This document shows, one piece after another, positions 44,104-53,685 of a stretch of DNA of 64,000 bases (position 1 is its first letter; every line of letters starts with the position of its first letter). The stretch is from Frateuria_A sp035944355 (GTDB taxonomy: Bacteria > Pseudomonadota > Gammaproteobacteria > Xanthomonadales > Rhodanobacteraceae): positions 186,001-250,000 of the forward strand of contig NZ_DASZBH010000010.1 in NCBI RefSeq assembly GCF_035944355.1, read 5' to 3'. The position numbers and the translations under genes are program-made. Under the pieces are notes generated by a model. It saw nothing but the letters and a program-made list of their open reading frames with translations, was not told the origin of the DNA and searched no databases.

Positions 44104-46761
44104 TTGCCAGCATCCACCACGCCAGTGTCAGCAGAGGACGCCTTCCTCTCCGGTCGCGGGGGAATGGCAGGGCAGCTACGAGCCTTCGACTGGGCGACCA
44201 CACCGTTGGGCCCGCTGAAGGATTGGCCCGGCTCGCTGCGCACGCTGGTGGCGATGATGCTGGAGAGCGAGCTGCCGATCGCCCTGGGCTGGGGTCCCGA
44301 ACTCACCTGCCTCTACAACGATGCCTATAGGCCCTTGCTGGGCAGCCGGCCCGAGGCGCTGGGCCGGCCCTTCCGCGAGGTCTGGCCCGAGGCGCGCAAG
44401 CTGACCGAGCCGGTGATCCAGCAGGCGTTGCTGGGCAAGCCGAGCTGCTTCCGCGACGCGCGCTTCATGCTGGAACGGCACGGTTACCCGGAGCGGGCCT
44501 ATTTCGACTACTGGATCGGCCCGGTGCGCGACGAGAGCGGCGGGGTGGCGGGCCTGATCAACCAGGCCATCGAAACCACCCAGCGCGTGCTGGCCGAACG
44601 GCGTCAGCGCTTCCGCTCGCGCCTGAGCGATGCCTTGCGCGACCTTGCCGATCCGCGCGCGGTGATGGCCGCCGCCGCGCGCCGTCTGGGGCGCCATCTG
44701 CACGCCGACCGTGTCGGCTACGCCGAACTCGACGAGAGCGGCGAGTACTTCACGGTCGAGCGCGACTGGGTCAACGGCGACATGCCGAGCAGCGTGGGGC
44801 GCCATCGGCTGGACGAATTCGGACCGGACCTGGTCGCCGAAGCGCTGACCGGAGCCGCCCTGCGCATCACCGACCCGTTCGAGGACCCGCGCGTGGGCGA
44901 GCAGGCGGCCGAGGCCCATCACGCGCTGGGCGGTTTGCGCGCCAGCCTGACCGTGCCGCTGGTCAAGGGCGGGCGGCTGGCGGCCTTCCTCTCGGTGCAG
45001 CAGCGCAAACCGCGGCGCTGGACCGATGAGGACGAAGCCATCGCGCGCGAGGTGGCCGAACGCACCTGGGCGGCGGTCGAGCGCGCGCGCGCCGAGGCCG
45101 CGCTGCGCGCCACCAACAACCGGCTGAAGCTGATCCTGGAAAGCACCACCGGTTACGGCATCCTGACCATGGATCTGGAAGGGCGTATCACCCTTTGGAA
45201 CCCGGGCGCCGAGCGGCTGATGGGATGGCGTGAGGAGGAGGTCCTGGGCCAGCCGGCCGCCATCTTCTTCACGCCCGAGGAGCGGGCGCGCGGCATCCCG
45301 CAGCTGGAGATGCGCCGCGCCGCCGAGACCGGGCGTGCGGTGGACGATCGCGAGCACCTGCGCAAGGACGGCTCGCGTTTCTTCGCCAGCGGTCTGCTGA
45401 TGCCGCTGCGCAACGGAGGCGGCCGGCTGCTGGGCTACCTCAAGGTGCTGCGCGACCGCACGCTCGAGCACCAGGCCCGGGAGGCGCTCGAGCGCGGCGT
45501 GGCCGAGCGCACCGCCGAGCTGGCCGCGGCCAACCGCCAGTTGCTGGCGCAGATCGAGGAGCGCGAGCGGGTGGAGGCCACGCTGCGGCAGATGCAGCGG
45601 CTGGAAGCGGTGGGCCAGCTCACCTCCGGCGTGGCGCACGATTTCAACAACCTGCTGACCGTCATCACCGGCAACATCGGCATCCTCGAACGGGTGTGCG
45701 CGGACAAGATCGACGCCGATCCGCGCATCCGCCAGCGGCTGACCTTCATGAAGGATGCCGCCAGCCGCGGCGCCAAGCTCACCGCGCAACTGCTCGCCTT
45801 TTCGCGGCGGCAGCGGCTGGAAGCCAAGGCGGTGGATCTCAACGGCATCGTCGTCGGCATGCGCGACTTGCTGCAGAGTTCCATGGGCGGCTCGGTGCAG
45901 TTGTCCATGAAGCTGCATCCGGGGCTGTGGCCGGCACTGGTCGATCCGACCCAGATCGAACTGGTGATACTCAACCTGGCGATCAACGCGCGCGACGCCT
46001 CGCCGGTGGGCGGCGATCTGATCGTGGAGACGGCCAACGTGGCGCTGCGCGAACCGGCTTCGCGGCCGGAGGAACCCGGTCCGGGCGACTACGTGATGGT
46101 GGCCGTCACCGATCACGGCAGCGGCATGACGCCCGAGGTGCTGGCGCGCGCCTTCGAGCCGTTCTTCACCACGAAGGAGGTGGGCAAGGGCTCGGGCTTG
46201 GGGCTGGCCCAGGTGTACGGCTTCGCCAAGCAGTCCGGCGGCGGCGTGCGGATCGATACGCGGCTGGGCGAGGGCAGCTCGATCAAGGTCTACCTGCCGC
46301 GCGCCGAAAGCGCCGAATCCTACGCGCAGGACGCCTCGCCTGCGGCAGCGCGCGAAGAACATGGGCCGGGCCGGCAGCGGATCCTGTTGGTCGACGACGA
46401 TACCGACGTGCGCGAGGTGACCGCGGCGATCCTTGCCGAGCGGGGCTACGAGGTGATCGAGGCCGGCAGCGGCGGTTCGGCGCTCGACGTGCTCGACCGC
46501 GAGGGCGCTGGCGTCGACCTGGTGCTGATGGACTACGCCATGCCCGGCATGAACGGTTCGGAGGTGGCGCGCGAAGCCCACGCCAAGCGGCCTTCGTTGC
46601 CGGTGCTGTTCATTACCGGCTATGCGGACTTCGCCGCCTTCAAGGAAGTGGGCGACGAGCGCATCGTGAGCAAGCCCTTCAGCGAGGAGGACCTGCTGGG
46701 CAAGGTGCAGGCCGCGCTCGGCGCGGATCACGAGGGCATCGGGTGGCAGCCGCGGGCATGA
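44104..46761 (+). CDS. PAS-GAF-PAS hybrid histidine kinase
   Basis: About 885 residues from a TTG that follows AGGAG by five bases; an ATG at 44071 lacks a ribosome-binding site. No TM segment. PAS-like domain ~20-155 (FDWATTPLGPLKDWP), GAF ~170-335 (RVGYAELDESGEYFTVERDW), PAS ~345-465, coiled coil ~465-505, HisKA with His512 (SGVAHDFNNLLT), HATPase (NLAINARDA, GSGMTPEV, GKGSGLGLAQVYG) and receiver domain with Asp810 (LVLMDYAMPGMNG). Autophosphorylates and passes phosphate to its own receiver; signal unknown. No partner regulator is adjacent. Confidence 0.92.
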   Translation: MPASTTPVSAEDAFLSGRGGMAGQLRAFDWATTPLGPLKDWPGSLRTLVAMMLESELPIALGWGPELTCLYNDAYRPLLGSRPEALGRPFREVWPEARKLTEPVIQQALLGKPSCFRDARFMLERHGYPERAYFDYWIGPVRDESGGVAGLINQAIETTQRVLAERRQRFRSRLSDALRDLADPRAVMAAAARRLGRHLHADRVGYAELDESGEYFTVERDWVNGDMPSSVGRHRLDEFGPDLVAEALTGAALRITDPFEDPRVGEQAAEAHHALGGLRASLTVPLVKGGRLAAFLSVQQRKPRRWTDEDEAIAREVAERTWAAVERARAEAALRATNNRLKLILESTTGYGILTMDLEGRITLWNPGAERLMGWREEEVLGQPAAIFFTPEERARGIPQLEMRRAAETGRAVDDREHLRKDGSRFFASGLLMPLRNGGGRLLGYLKVLRDRTLEHQAREALERGVAERTAELAAANRQLLAQIEERERVEATLRQMQRLEAVGQLTSGVAHDFNNLLTVITGNIGILERVCADKIDADPRIRQRLTFMKDAASRGAKLTAQLLAFSRRQRLEAKAVDLNGIVVGMRDLLQSSMGGSVQLSMKLHPGLWPALVDPTQIELVILNLAINARDASPVGGDLIVETANVALREPASRPEEPGPGDYVMVAVTDHGSGMTPEVLARAFEPFFTTKEVGKGSGLGLAQVYGFAKQSGGGVRIDTRLGEGSSIKVYLPRAESAESYAQDASPAAAREEHGPGRQRILLVDDDTDVREVTAAILAERGYEVIEAGSGGSALDVLDREGAGVDLVLMDYAMPGMNGSEVAREAHAKRPSLPVLFITGYADFAAFKEVGDERIVSKPFSEEDLLGKVQAALGADHEGIGWQPRA

Positions 46762-47025
46762 GGGCGGCAGGCATGCATCCGGCGGCCACGCGCCTCACGG
46801 GGTGAGTCGGTGTGCCCTGGCCCGGCGCTGCGCGGCCTCCCGGCCTTGCGCCGGCATCGCCGGAAAGCCGATCGCGCCGGCCTGCAGCATCCGCGCGCGC
46901 ATGGGGACGCTTGTCGGCCCGGCGGCACGCCGCGCAAGGCCCATTCAAGCTCCAGGCGGCATGGCCGATAAGCGACGGGCAGCCCTATTTGCCGGACGCG
47001 CCGTGGCCGGTGCGGAGAGAAGCGC

Positions 47026-48288
47026 TTGAACCTGTCCGTAATTCCCGATTTCCTGGCCATCGGCGGGCTCGTGCTGGTGTTCGGCTCGTTGCTCAAGCGC
47101 ACCCGGCAGACGCGGCTGCGCTACTGGCTGGTCGGCTGGGCGATGATCCTGGTCCACATCGTCGCGCAGCTGGCCGAGCGCAACCTCGGCCGGGGCGCGA
47201 CGGCGGACGCCGCGCTGGCGGTTTCGCTGTCGATGCTGCTGCTGACCAGCGTCGCCTTCATCTGGGCCGGCTCCGACACGCGCTCGGCGTGGTGGCGGGA
47301 CCTCTCCGTCACGCTGCTGGCGGCGGCGCCGGACGTGGCCTTTTTCGTGCTCGCCTCCTACGGCGCCCAGGCGCCCATGGCCTACCTGGCATGCACGGCG
47401 CTGGGCCTGGCTTCGACCATGTGGGTGGTGCGCCGCGATCGGCGCCGGCCGGCCTGGCTCATGCCGGCACTGGTGGGCTTCTACGCCCTGCAGGCCTGGT
47501 TCGCATGGCGGGGCGCGATCGACGACGCGCTCAACTGGATGCTGTTCTGGCACTACCTGGCCGTGGCGTTCTGCTTCTACCGCGGCGCGCTCGCGCCTTC
47601 GGTGGGCGTGGTGTTCACTACGGTGAGTTTCATCGCCTGGGCGGCCGTGTTTCCGGTTTCCGCGGCGCTCGATCCGTGGCTGGGCGGCTGGGGCATCGAG
47701 AGCGAGGCCTGGAACCTGCCCAAGTTCCTGGTGGCCACCGGCATGATCTTCACCCTGCTGGAGGAACAGATCGGCCACGCCGAGCACGCTTCCCAGCATG
47801 ATGCGCTCACCGGCTTGCCCAACCGGCGGGTGTTCGCGCGTCGGCTCGAACATGCGCTCAAGCGCGCGCGCGATGGCGGCGGGCGCGTCGCAATGCTGGT
47901 GATCGACCTCGACGACTTCAAGCGCATCAACGACACGCTGGGTCATGCGGCCGGCGACGCGCTGCTGCATTTCGTGGCGCAGCGGCTGCAGCAAGGAATC
48001 CGCGTGGGCGACACGCTGGCGCGCCTGGGCGGCGATGAGTTCGCCGCGATCCTGCCCGATGTGGCCGACCGCGCGGCCGCGCAGGCGCGTGCCGATCGTC
48101 TGGCGCGTGCCTTCGAGGCGAGCCTGCAGTTCCAGGGACACCGGCTGTCCATCGGCGCGAGCATCGGCCTGGCGATGTATCCGGAGGACGGCACCGACGA
48201 GACCCGCCTGTACGCCGCCGCCGACCGCGCCATGTACGCCTGCAAGCTCGCCGAGCGGCAGGGACCGGCCGGTCCCGAGCTGGCCTAG
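47026..48288 (+). CDS. Membrane diguanylate cyclase (GGDEF)
   Basis: A 420-residue protein from a TTG start with GGAGAGA six bases upstream. Seven hydrophobic segments (~1-230) form a membrane sensor without a recognised family. Linker (EEQIGHAEHASQHD) then GGDEF domain with LTGLPNRRVF and catalytic GGDEF at residues 335-339. The intact motif predicts c-di-GMP synthesis. Its TAG stop shares the CTAG with the stop of the convergent GGDEF-EAL gene: 4-base tail-to-tail overlap. Coding on the same strand as the kinase, 264 bases after it. Confidence 0.92.
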   Translation: MNLSVIPDFLAIGGLVLVFGSLLKRTRQTRLRYWLVGWAMILVHIVAQLAERNLGRGATADAALAVSLSMLLLTSVAFIWAGSDTRSAWWRDLSVTLLAAAPDVAFFVLASYGAQAPMAYLACTALGLASTMWVVRRDRRRPAWLMPALVGFYALQAWFAWRGAIDDALNWMLFWHYLAVAFCFYRGALAPSVGVVFTTVSFIAWAAVFPVSAALDPWLGGWGIESEAWNLPKFLVATGMIFTLLEEQIGHAEHASQHDALTGLPNRRVFARRLEHALKRARDGGGRVAMLVIDLDDFKRINDTLGHAAGDALLHFVAQRLQQGIRVGDTLARLGGDEFAAILPDVADRAAAQARADRLARAFEASLQFQGHRLSIGASIGLAMYPEDGTDETRLYAAADRAMYACKLAERQGPAGPELA

Positions 48289-50495
48289 TTCCAGTCGAGC
48301 GAGGAACTGTCCGGTGCCGGCGGACCATCCTCCGCGGCGTCCGGCGTATGGCGTTGCGCCTGCGGCAGCGTGCGCGCCTGGTGGTGCTCGGCCAGCCACT
48401 GGCGGAAGCCGGATTCCTCCATCGGACGGCAGATCAGGTAGCCCTGCAGGCCGTCGCAGCCGAGGCGTTCGAGGGCCAGCCGCTGCGGCACGGTCTCCAC
48501 GCCCTCGGCCACCGCGGCGATGCCCAGCCGGTGCGCCACGTCGATGATGAATCCGGCCAGCGGGTTGGCGGCGTTGGGGTGCAGTTCGCTGACGAAGGCG
48601 CGGTCGACCTTGAGCACGTCCAGCGGCAGCCGCTGCAGGTAGCTCAGCGACGAATAGCCGGTGCCGAAATCGTCGAGCGCGAGGCAGAAGCCCGTGTTGG
48701 CGAGCTGGCGAAGGGTGTCCAGGGCATGGTCGAAATCCTGCAGCAGGGCGCTTTCGGTCAGTTCCAGGGTCAGCCGCGACGGCTCGATGCCGGCGGCGCG
48801 CACCTGTGCCTCGAGCTGCGCGGCGAAGTGTGGATGGTTGAGTTGCCGCGCGCTCACGTTCACCCCCAGCCGGCCGCCGAAGCCCACGCCATCGCGGTCC
48901 CAGCTGCGGATGTGCGCGCAAGCCTCGCCGATCACCCAGGCGCCCAGCGCGTGGATCAGGCCGGTCTCCTCGGCCAGCGGGATGAACACCGCGGGCGACA
49001 GTTCGCCCAGTTGCGGGTGGTGCCAGCGCAGCAGCGCCTCGGCGCCGAGCAGATCGCCGCGGCGATTGACCTGCGGCTGGAAGTGCAGCGCGAACTGCGC
49101 GGGCATGCGTTGCTGCTCCAGCGCGGTACGCAGGCCGCGCTCCAGCGCCAGGCGGGTGTCGGCCTCCTGCTGCATCGGTGCGAGGAACAGCCGCACGGTG
49201 TTGCGGCCGGCGGCCTTGGCCCGGTACAGCGCGATGTCGGCGCGGCGCAGCAGGTCGGCCACGCCCTCCTCGCCTGCCGGGAACAGCGCCACGCCCACGC
49301 TCGCGCCCACGGCCAGGATGCGGCTGTCCACCGCCACCGGCTCGGCCAGCCGCGCGACCATGCGCTCGGCCGCCTGCTGCGCCTGTGCCTGGGCCGCTTC
49401 GGCCGCGACGGCCAGCCGACCCAGCACCAGCACGAACTCGTCGCCGCCCAGCCGCGCAAGCATCGCGTCGGCGGGCGCCGCGGCGAGCAGGCGATCGGCG
49501 ATCGCCTCCAGCATGCGGTCGCCCACGGGATGGCCGAGCGCGTCGTTGATCGTTTTGAAATTGTCCAGGTCGATCAGCAGCACGGCCCCGTGCTGGCCGC
49601 GGGCCGCCGCCTCGGCGTGCAGCTCGGCCAGGTGATCGAGCGCGCGCAGCCGGTTGGGCAGGCCGGTGAGGCTGTCATGGTAGGCGACGTGGCGCAGGCT
49701 GAACTCGGCCTCGCGGCGGGTGTGCGCCTCGGCCTCCAGCCGCAGCGTGGTCTGTTCCAGTTGCACCGTACGCTGGTGCAGCTGCGCGGCCAGCGAGAGG
49801 CCCATCAGCAGCACGAACGGCAGGAACGAGAAGGCATCCAGGTAGGGGTAGCGGTGGCCGAGCGCGTCGATCATGACGTCGCCCCAGAGCAGGGCGGCGA
49901 ACTGCGCCAGCAGGCAGACCGCCAGCAGCATGCCGCGCAGCCGCTCGCCCGCGCGCGCCTGCGCCACCGCGCACCACAGCGCCCACAGGAAGGCGAGGTA
50001 AGTCAGGACGTGGAAGACCAGGCCCCAGGTCGAGGCGGTGCCGGCCAAGTCATACAGCCGCTCGCCCCACGGCAGCGTGATGCCGGTGCCGGGCGTCACC
50101 CGTACGAAGAACAAGGTGCCGGGAAGGTCGAGGTTGAGCCAGGTGAAGAATCCCGCCACGGCGCCGACGGCGATCTGCAGCCGCCGCTGCGCCGGGCCGC
50201 CGGTATAGGCGCGGATGAACACCACGAAGGGCAGGAAGGAGATGGCCGCCGCGCTGATCATGGTGCGCAGGGCGGCGGTGGCCACCTCTACCCGCGTGGC
50301 CGTATGCAGCAGCGCGTTGGCGAACGCGAGGGTGGCGATGCACAGGCACAGCATGGCGTAGGAGAGGTACATCGCCTCGCGGCGGCGCCACAGGCCGATG
50401 ACGGCGAACTGCGTGCCTGAGGCGAGTGCGATGCCCGCCGCGGCGAGCAAGGCGGCAGTGTAATAACCGAATGTGATGGGCCATGCCTCAACCAC
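48285..50495 (-). CDS. Membrane GGDEF-EAL protein
   Basis: About 736 residues from a GTG preceded by GAGGGGGG; an in-frame TTG at 50546 has no such site. Eight hydrophobic segments (~5-250) make a membrane sensor, followed by a coiled-coil linker. GGDEF domain intact (LTGLPNRLRAL, GGDEF at 350-354). EAL domain ~460-715: AEALLRWHHP, VNVSARQL, LELTESALL, LALDDFGTGYSSLSYL and AEGVET, so the catalytic Glu and metal ligands are retained and phosphodiesterase activity is expected. It may make or break c-di-GMP, usually the latter. Convergent with the cyclase at 47026. Confidence 0.93.
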   Translation of the reverse strand: MVEAWPITFGYYTAALLAAAGIALASGTQFAVIGLWRRREAMYLSYAMLCLCIATLAFANALLHTATRVEVATAALRTMISAAAISFLPFVVFIRAYTGGPAQRRLQIAVGAVAGFFTWLNLDLPGTLFFVRVTPGTGITLPWGERLYDLAGTASTWGLVFHVLTYLAFLWALWCAVAQARAGERLRGMLLAVCLLAQFAALLWGDVMIDALGHRYPYLDAFSFLPFVLLMGLSLAAQLHQRTVQLEQTTLRLEAEAHTRREAEFSLRHVAYHDSLTGLPNRLRALDHLAELHAEAAARGQHGAVLLIDLDNFKTINDALGHPVGDRMLEAIADRLLAAAPADAMLARLGGDEFVLVLGRLAVAAEAAQAQAQQAAERMVARLAEPVAVDSRILAVGASVGVALFPAGEEGVADLLRRADIALYRAKAAGRNTVRLFLAPMQQEADTRLALERGLRTALEQQRMPAQFALHFQPQVNRRGDLLGAEALLRWHHPQLGELSPAVFIPLAEETGLIHALGAWVIGEACAHIRSWDRDGVGFGGRLGVNVSARQLNHPHFAAQLEAQVRAAGIEPSRLTLELTESALLQDFDHALDTLRQLANTGFCLALDDFGTGYSSLSYLQRLPLDVLKVDRAFVSELHPNAANPLAGFIIDVAHRLGIAAVAEGVETVPQRLALERLGCDGLQGYLICRPMEESGFRQWLAEHHQARTLPQAQRHTPDAAEDGPPAPDSSSLDWN

Positions 50496-50603
50496 GGTGC
50501 CCCCCTCGCATGCATGGGCTACCTTCGCACGATAGCCCAACCGCAAGGGTGCGCACAGCAGGCGCCACGACCGGGCGTGGCGGGCCTGCGCCCGCCTGTT
50601 CGC

Positions 50604-53510
50604 TCACACGGCGCTGCTACCCCTCGCCGCGTCCCGGTCCCGGCCCAGCGCATCGCCGAGCGGGGCCTCGATGGTGCAGGTCACGCCGCCCGGGGCGAAC
50701 GCCAGCTCCACCCGGCCGCCGATCTCGTGGCGCAGCCCGCGCTCGATCAGCCGCGAACCGAAGCCGCGGCGCGCCGGAGGCACCACCGCCGGACCGCCGG
50801 ACTCGGTCCAGAGCAGGCGCAGCAAACTCCCCTCTATGCTCCACTCGATCGCCACCTCGCCTTCCGCCCCCGACAGCGCGCCGTACTTGACCGCGTTGGT
50901 GCACAGCTCGTGCAGCACCATGGCGAAGGCCAGCGCATGCCGCGGCGGCAGCCACGCGGCCGGACCATGCACGTGCAGCCGGTCATGCCGATCGTCGCGA
51001 TAGGGTGCGATGGCCTCCCGCACGATGTCTCCCAGCGCTGCGCCGCCCCAGCTTTCGCGGGTGAGGATGTCGTGGGCCCGCGACAGCGCCAACAGCCGGC
51101 CCTCGAACTGCTGGCGCGCGTCGTCCGGATCGGTGCCCGCGCGGAAGCTCTGCATCGCCATCGACTGCACCGTCGCCAGGGTGTTCTTGACACGGTGATT
51201 GAGCTCGTTGAGCAGCAGCCGCTGGTGTTCATCGTGGCGCTTGTGCTCGGTGATGTCGTTGAAGATCACCGCTACGCGCCGGCGCGTGCCGTCGTCCAGC
51301 CGGCCGGCGTAGACGTCGAACACGCGGCCGTGGGTCACCAGCCCCTGCTCGAAGCGGAAGGCCTCGCCGGTGCCGATCACGCTGTCGAAGGTGTCGTACC
51401 AGAACCGCGGCAGCTCGGGGAACACCTCGCGCATGCTGCGGCCGACCACCCCGCCGGCGCCGGTGTGCGTCACGAACGCCGGATTGGTGGCCAGATAGCA
51501 ATAGTCCGAGGGCACCCCGGGCGCGGTGTCCACCTTCTCGAGCAGGCAGAAACCCTCGTCGATGGCGTCAAACAGCGCCCGATAACGCCGTTCGCTCTCG
51601 CGCAGGGCGTGCTCGGCCCGCGCCCGGGCCACGGCTGCCCAGGTGCGCTCGGCGACCGCGCCGACCAGCGCCACCTCCTCGTCGCGCCAGTGCCGCGGCC
51701 GCGTCTGGTGCACGTAGAACGCGGCGACGAAACGGCCGCCCTTGAACAGCGGCACGCCGATGCCCGCGCGGGTGTGGCCGGCCCCGGCGTAGGCATGTTC
51801 GGCGCCGCGCGTGCGCGCGTCCTCCTGCGTATCGTCGATCACCACGGTCTGGCCGGCGCGGTACTGGGCCAGCACGCCGGTGCCGAAGTCGGCCAGCCGC
51901 GTCTGGCCCGCCAGGCTGGCCATGACGCCGTCGGTCCAGTCGCGTTCGACCTGGAAATACTGGCCGCATCGGGTCACTTCACCGTAGCCGCAGCGGCCCA
52001 CGCCCAGGTGGCGGCCGACCATGTCGCTGACCGTGGCCACGGTCAGCGCGGCATCGTTGAGGTCGCGCACGCGGTCGTCCAATTGCAGCAGGAAGGACTG
52101 GCGCGCCTCGCCCAGGCGCAGCCGCTCCTCCATGCGGCGGCGCTCGCTGGTGTCGCGCGAGACACCGGCGACCTGCGCGATGCGCCCCTCGCGGTCGTGC
52201 ACAGGACCCCAGATGAACTGGAAATAGGCGCGCACGCCGCCGGGACTGGTGAAGCGGATCTCGTCCTCGATCGCCTCGCCGGTGTCGAAGATGCGCGACA
52301 GGTGTCGGTCGAGCCGGCGGGCGAGGCCGGGGGGATAGCCGAGTTGATCGAGCGTCTTGCCCAGCGGATCGTCCGTGGTCAGGCCGAGCAGCTGCCGCAT
52401 CGCGCGGTTGACGTAGGTAAGGCGATGACCGGCGTCGAACGCGTAGACATGGTCGGAAATGGCGTCCAGCAGCGCAGCGAGGGACGGGGGGGTTGCCTGC
52501 TCGTGGGCCAGGGTCGCATCGCTGGCTTCGCGCAGCCGTGCCATCAGCGCCCGGTGCTCGCGGTCCAGCTGCGCCTGCGCTTCGCCGGCGCTGCGCAATT
52601 GCAGCAGTTCGGTCACGTCCTCGGCGCGGTGGATGATCAGCGCGACCTCGCCTTGCGGATCGAGCACGGGCGAGTTGATGTACGTCCACCAGCGCAGGCC
52701 GTGACCTCCGGCTGGACCGTCGCGGATCGCCGCCGGCACGGTGTCGGGCATGCGGTGGGCCAACACCCGGTCGAGCGAGGCGCGCAACTGGCTTTCCACG
52801 GCCAGGCGGTTGGGCGACCCGGCGAACAGGTCGAACACCGGATGCCCCAGCAGGTGGGCGTGGCTGCCGGCCCGCGCACGCAGCGAGGCGTCATTGGCGG
52901 CCACCACGGTGAAATCCGGCGGTGCGAGCAGCAGCAACGGAGCGGGCGCTGCCTGGAACAACGCGCGAAAGTCCGAGCCGAGCCTGGCGTCGTGGATCAG
53001 TTCGTGCAGCTGCCCTTCAGTGCGCTGCCGCGTGGTGTTCTCGACGGCCGTGTGCCATATGCCCGCCACCAGCCCATAGCGGTCGCGGATGGCCGAAAAG
53101 GTGACAGTGAAGAAGCGTTCCTCCGGCACGCCGGTGGGGCCGGGCAGCCGTACCGGCCAGTCTTCCGCCAGTGTGGGTTCGCCGCTTGCCAGCACGCGGT
53201 CGAGCACCGGACCGAGCAGGTCGGCGGCGCCGGGCCAGCCCTCCAGCACCGGACGCCCGAGCATTGCCGGATGCCGGTCCTCCGACAGCGCGCGATAAGC
53301 GTCGTTGTAGAGCTGAAGCCGCTGTTCGCCCCACAGGACGGCGGTGGGCGTCGGCGAGGCCAGGCAGATGTCGATCGCTGTGCGCAGGTGCGGCGGCCAT
53401 CCGGCGATGGGGCCGAGCGCGGTCGCGGACCAGTCGTGCCGGCGGATGCACTCGCCCATCTCGCCCAGGCCGGTCGGCCAGGAGGATGCGTGGCGCGTGC
53501 TCTGAACCAT
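50604..53510 (-). CDS. PAS/GAF sensor histidine kinase, HWE type
   Basis: About 968 residues from the ATG at 53510; GGGAG just ahead supports it over two ATGs 27-33 bases upstream. Order: PAS-like ~25-165 (HDWSATALGPIAGWPPHLRT), PAS ~180-310, PAS ~340-460 (SDHVYAFDAGHRLTYVNRAM), GAF ~470-640 (GQYFQVERDWTDGVMASLAG), PAS ~645-760, HWE kinase ~762-960. His772 lies in NELNHRVKNTLATVQSMA; the HWE hallmarks HELCTNAVKYGAL and LWTESGGPAVVPP follow. No TM segment. HWE kinases phosphorylate response regulators in stress, light or c-di-GMP pathways; no regulator is adjacent. Confidence 0.93.
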   Translation of the reverse strand: MVQSTRHASSWPTGLGEMGECIRRHDWSATALGPIAGWPPHLRTAIDICLASPTPTAVLWGEQRLQLYNDAYRALSEDRHPAMLGRPVLEGWPGAADLLGPVLDRVLASGEPTLAEDWPVRLPGPTGVPEERFFTVTFSAIRDRYGLVAGIWHTAVENTTRQRTEGQLHELIHDARLGSDFRALFQAAPAPLLLLAPPDFTVVAANDASLRARAGSHAHLLGHPVFDLFAGSPNRLAVESQLRASLDRVLAHRMPDTVPAAIRDGPAGGHGLRWWTYINSPVLDPQGEVALIIHRAEDVTELLQLRSAGEAQAQLDREHRALMARLREASDATLAHEQATPPSLAALLDAISDHVYAFDAGHRLTYVNRAMRQLLGLTTDDPLGKTLDQLGYPPGLARRLDRHLSRIFDTGEAIEDEIRFTSPGGVRAYFQFIWGPVHDREGRIAQVAGVSRDTSERRRMEERLRLGEARQSFLLQLDDRVRDLNDAALTVATVSDMVGRHLGVGRCGYGEVTRCGQYFQVERDWTDGVMASLAGQTRLADFGTGVLAQYRAGQTVVIDDTQEDARTRGAEHAYAGAGHTRAGIGVPLFKGGRFVAAFYVHQTRPRHWRDEEVALVGAVAERTWAAVARARAEHALRESERRYRALFDAIDEGFCLLEKVDTAPGVPSDYCYLATNPAFVTHTGAGGVVGRSMREVFPELPRFWYDTFDSVIGTGEAFRFEQGLVTHGRVFDVYAGRLDDGTRRRVAVIFNDITEHKRHDEHQRLLLNELNHRVKNTLATVQSMAMQSFRAGTDPDDARQQFEGRLLALSRAHDILTRESWGGAALGDIVREAIAPYRDDRHDRLHVHGPAAWLPPRHALAFAMVLHELCTNAVKYGALSGAEGEVAIEWSIEGSLLRLLWTESGGPAVVPPARRGFGSRLIERGLRHEIGGRVELAFAPGGVTCTIEAPLGDALGRDRDAARGSSAV

Positions 53511-53685
53511 GGAAGGCTCCCTGGTCGACCGCTCCGGCATCATGGCAGCATGCTTTGCCCGTAAAAAGCTGACGCGGAAGGTTTTTTTCCGAGGACAACG
53601 GACGCAGGCGGGGATTGTCGATCTGCGTCGCTCCCGTACGACGCCTGGATGAGGGCGCCGCCGGCGCCCGACTGAGGAAACCGCT

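Noticed and set aside
44176..46731. An 851-codon minus-strand frame over the hybrid kinase
   Set aside because: Shadow; the plus strand has all kinase boxes.
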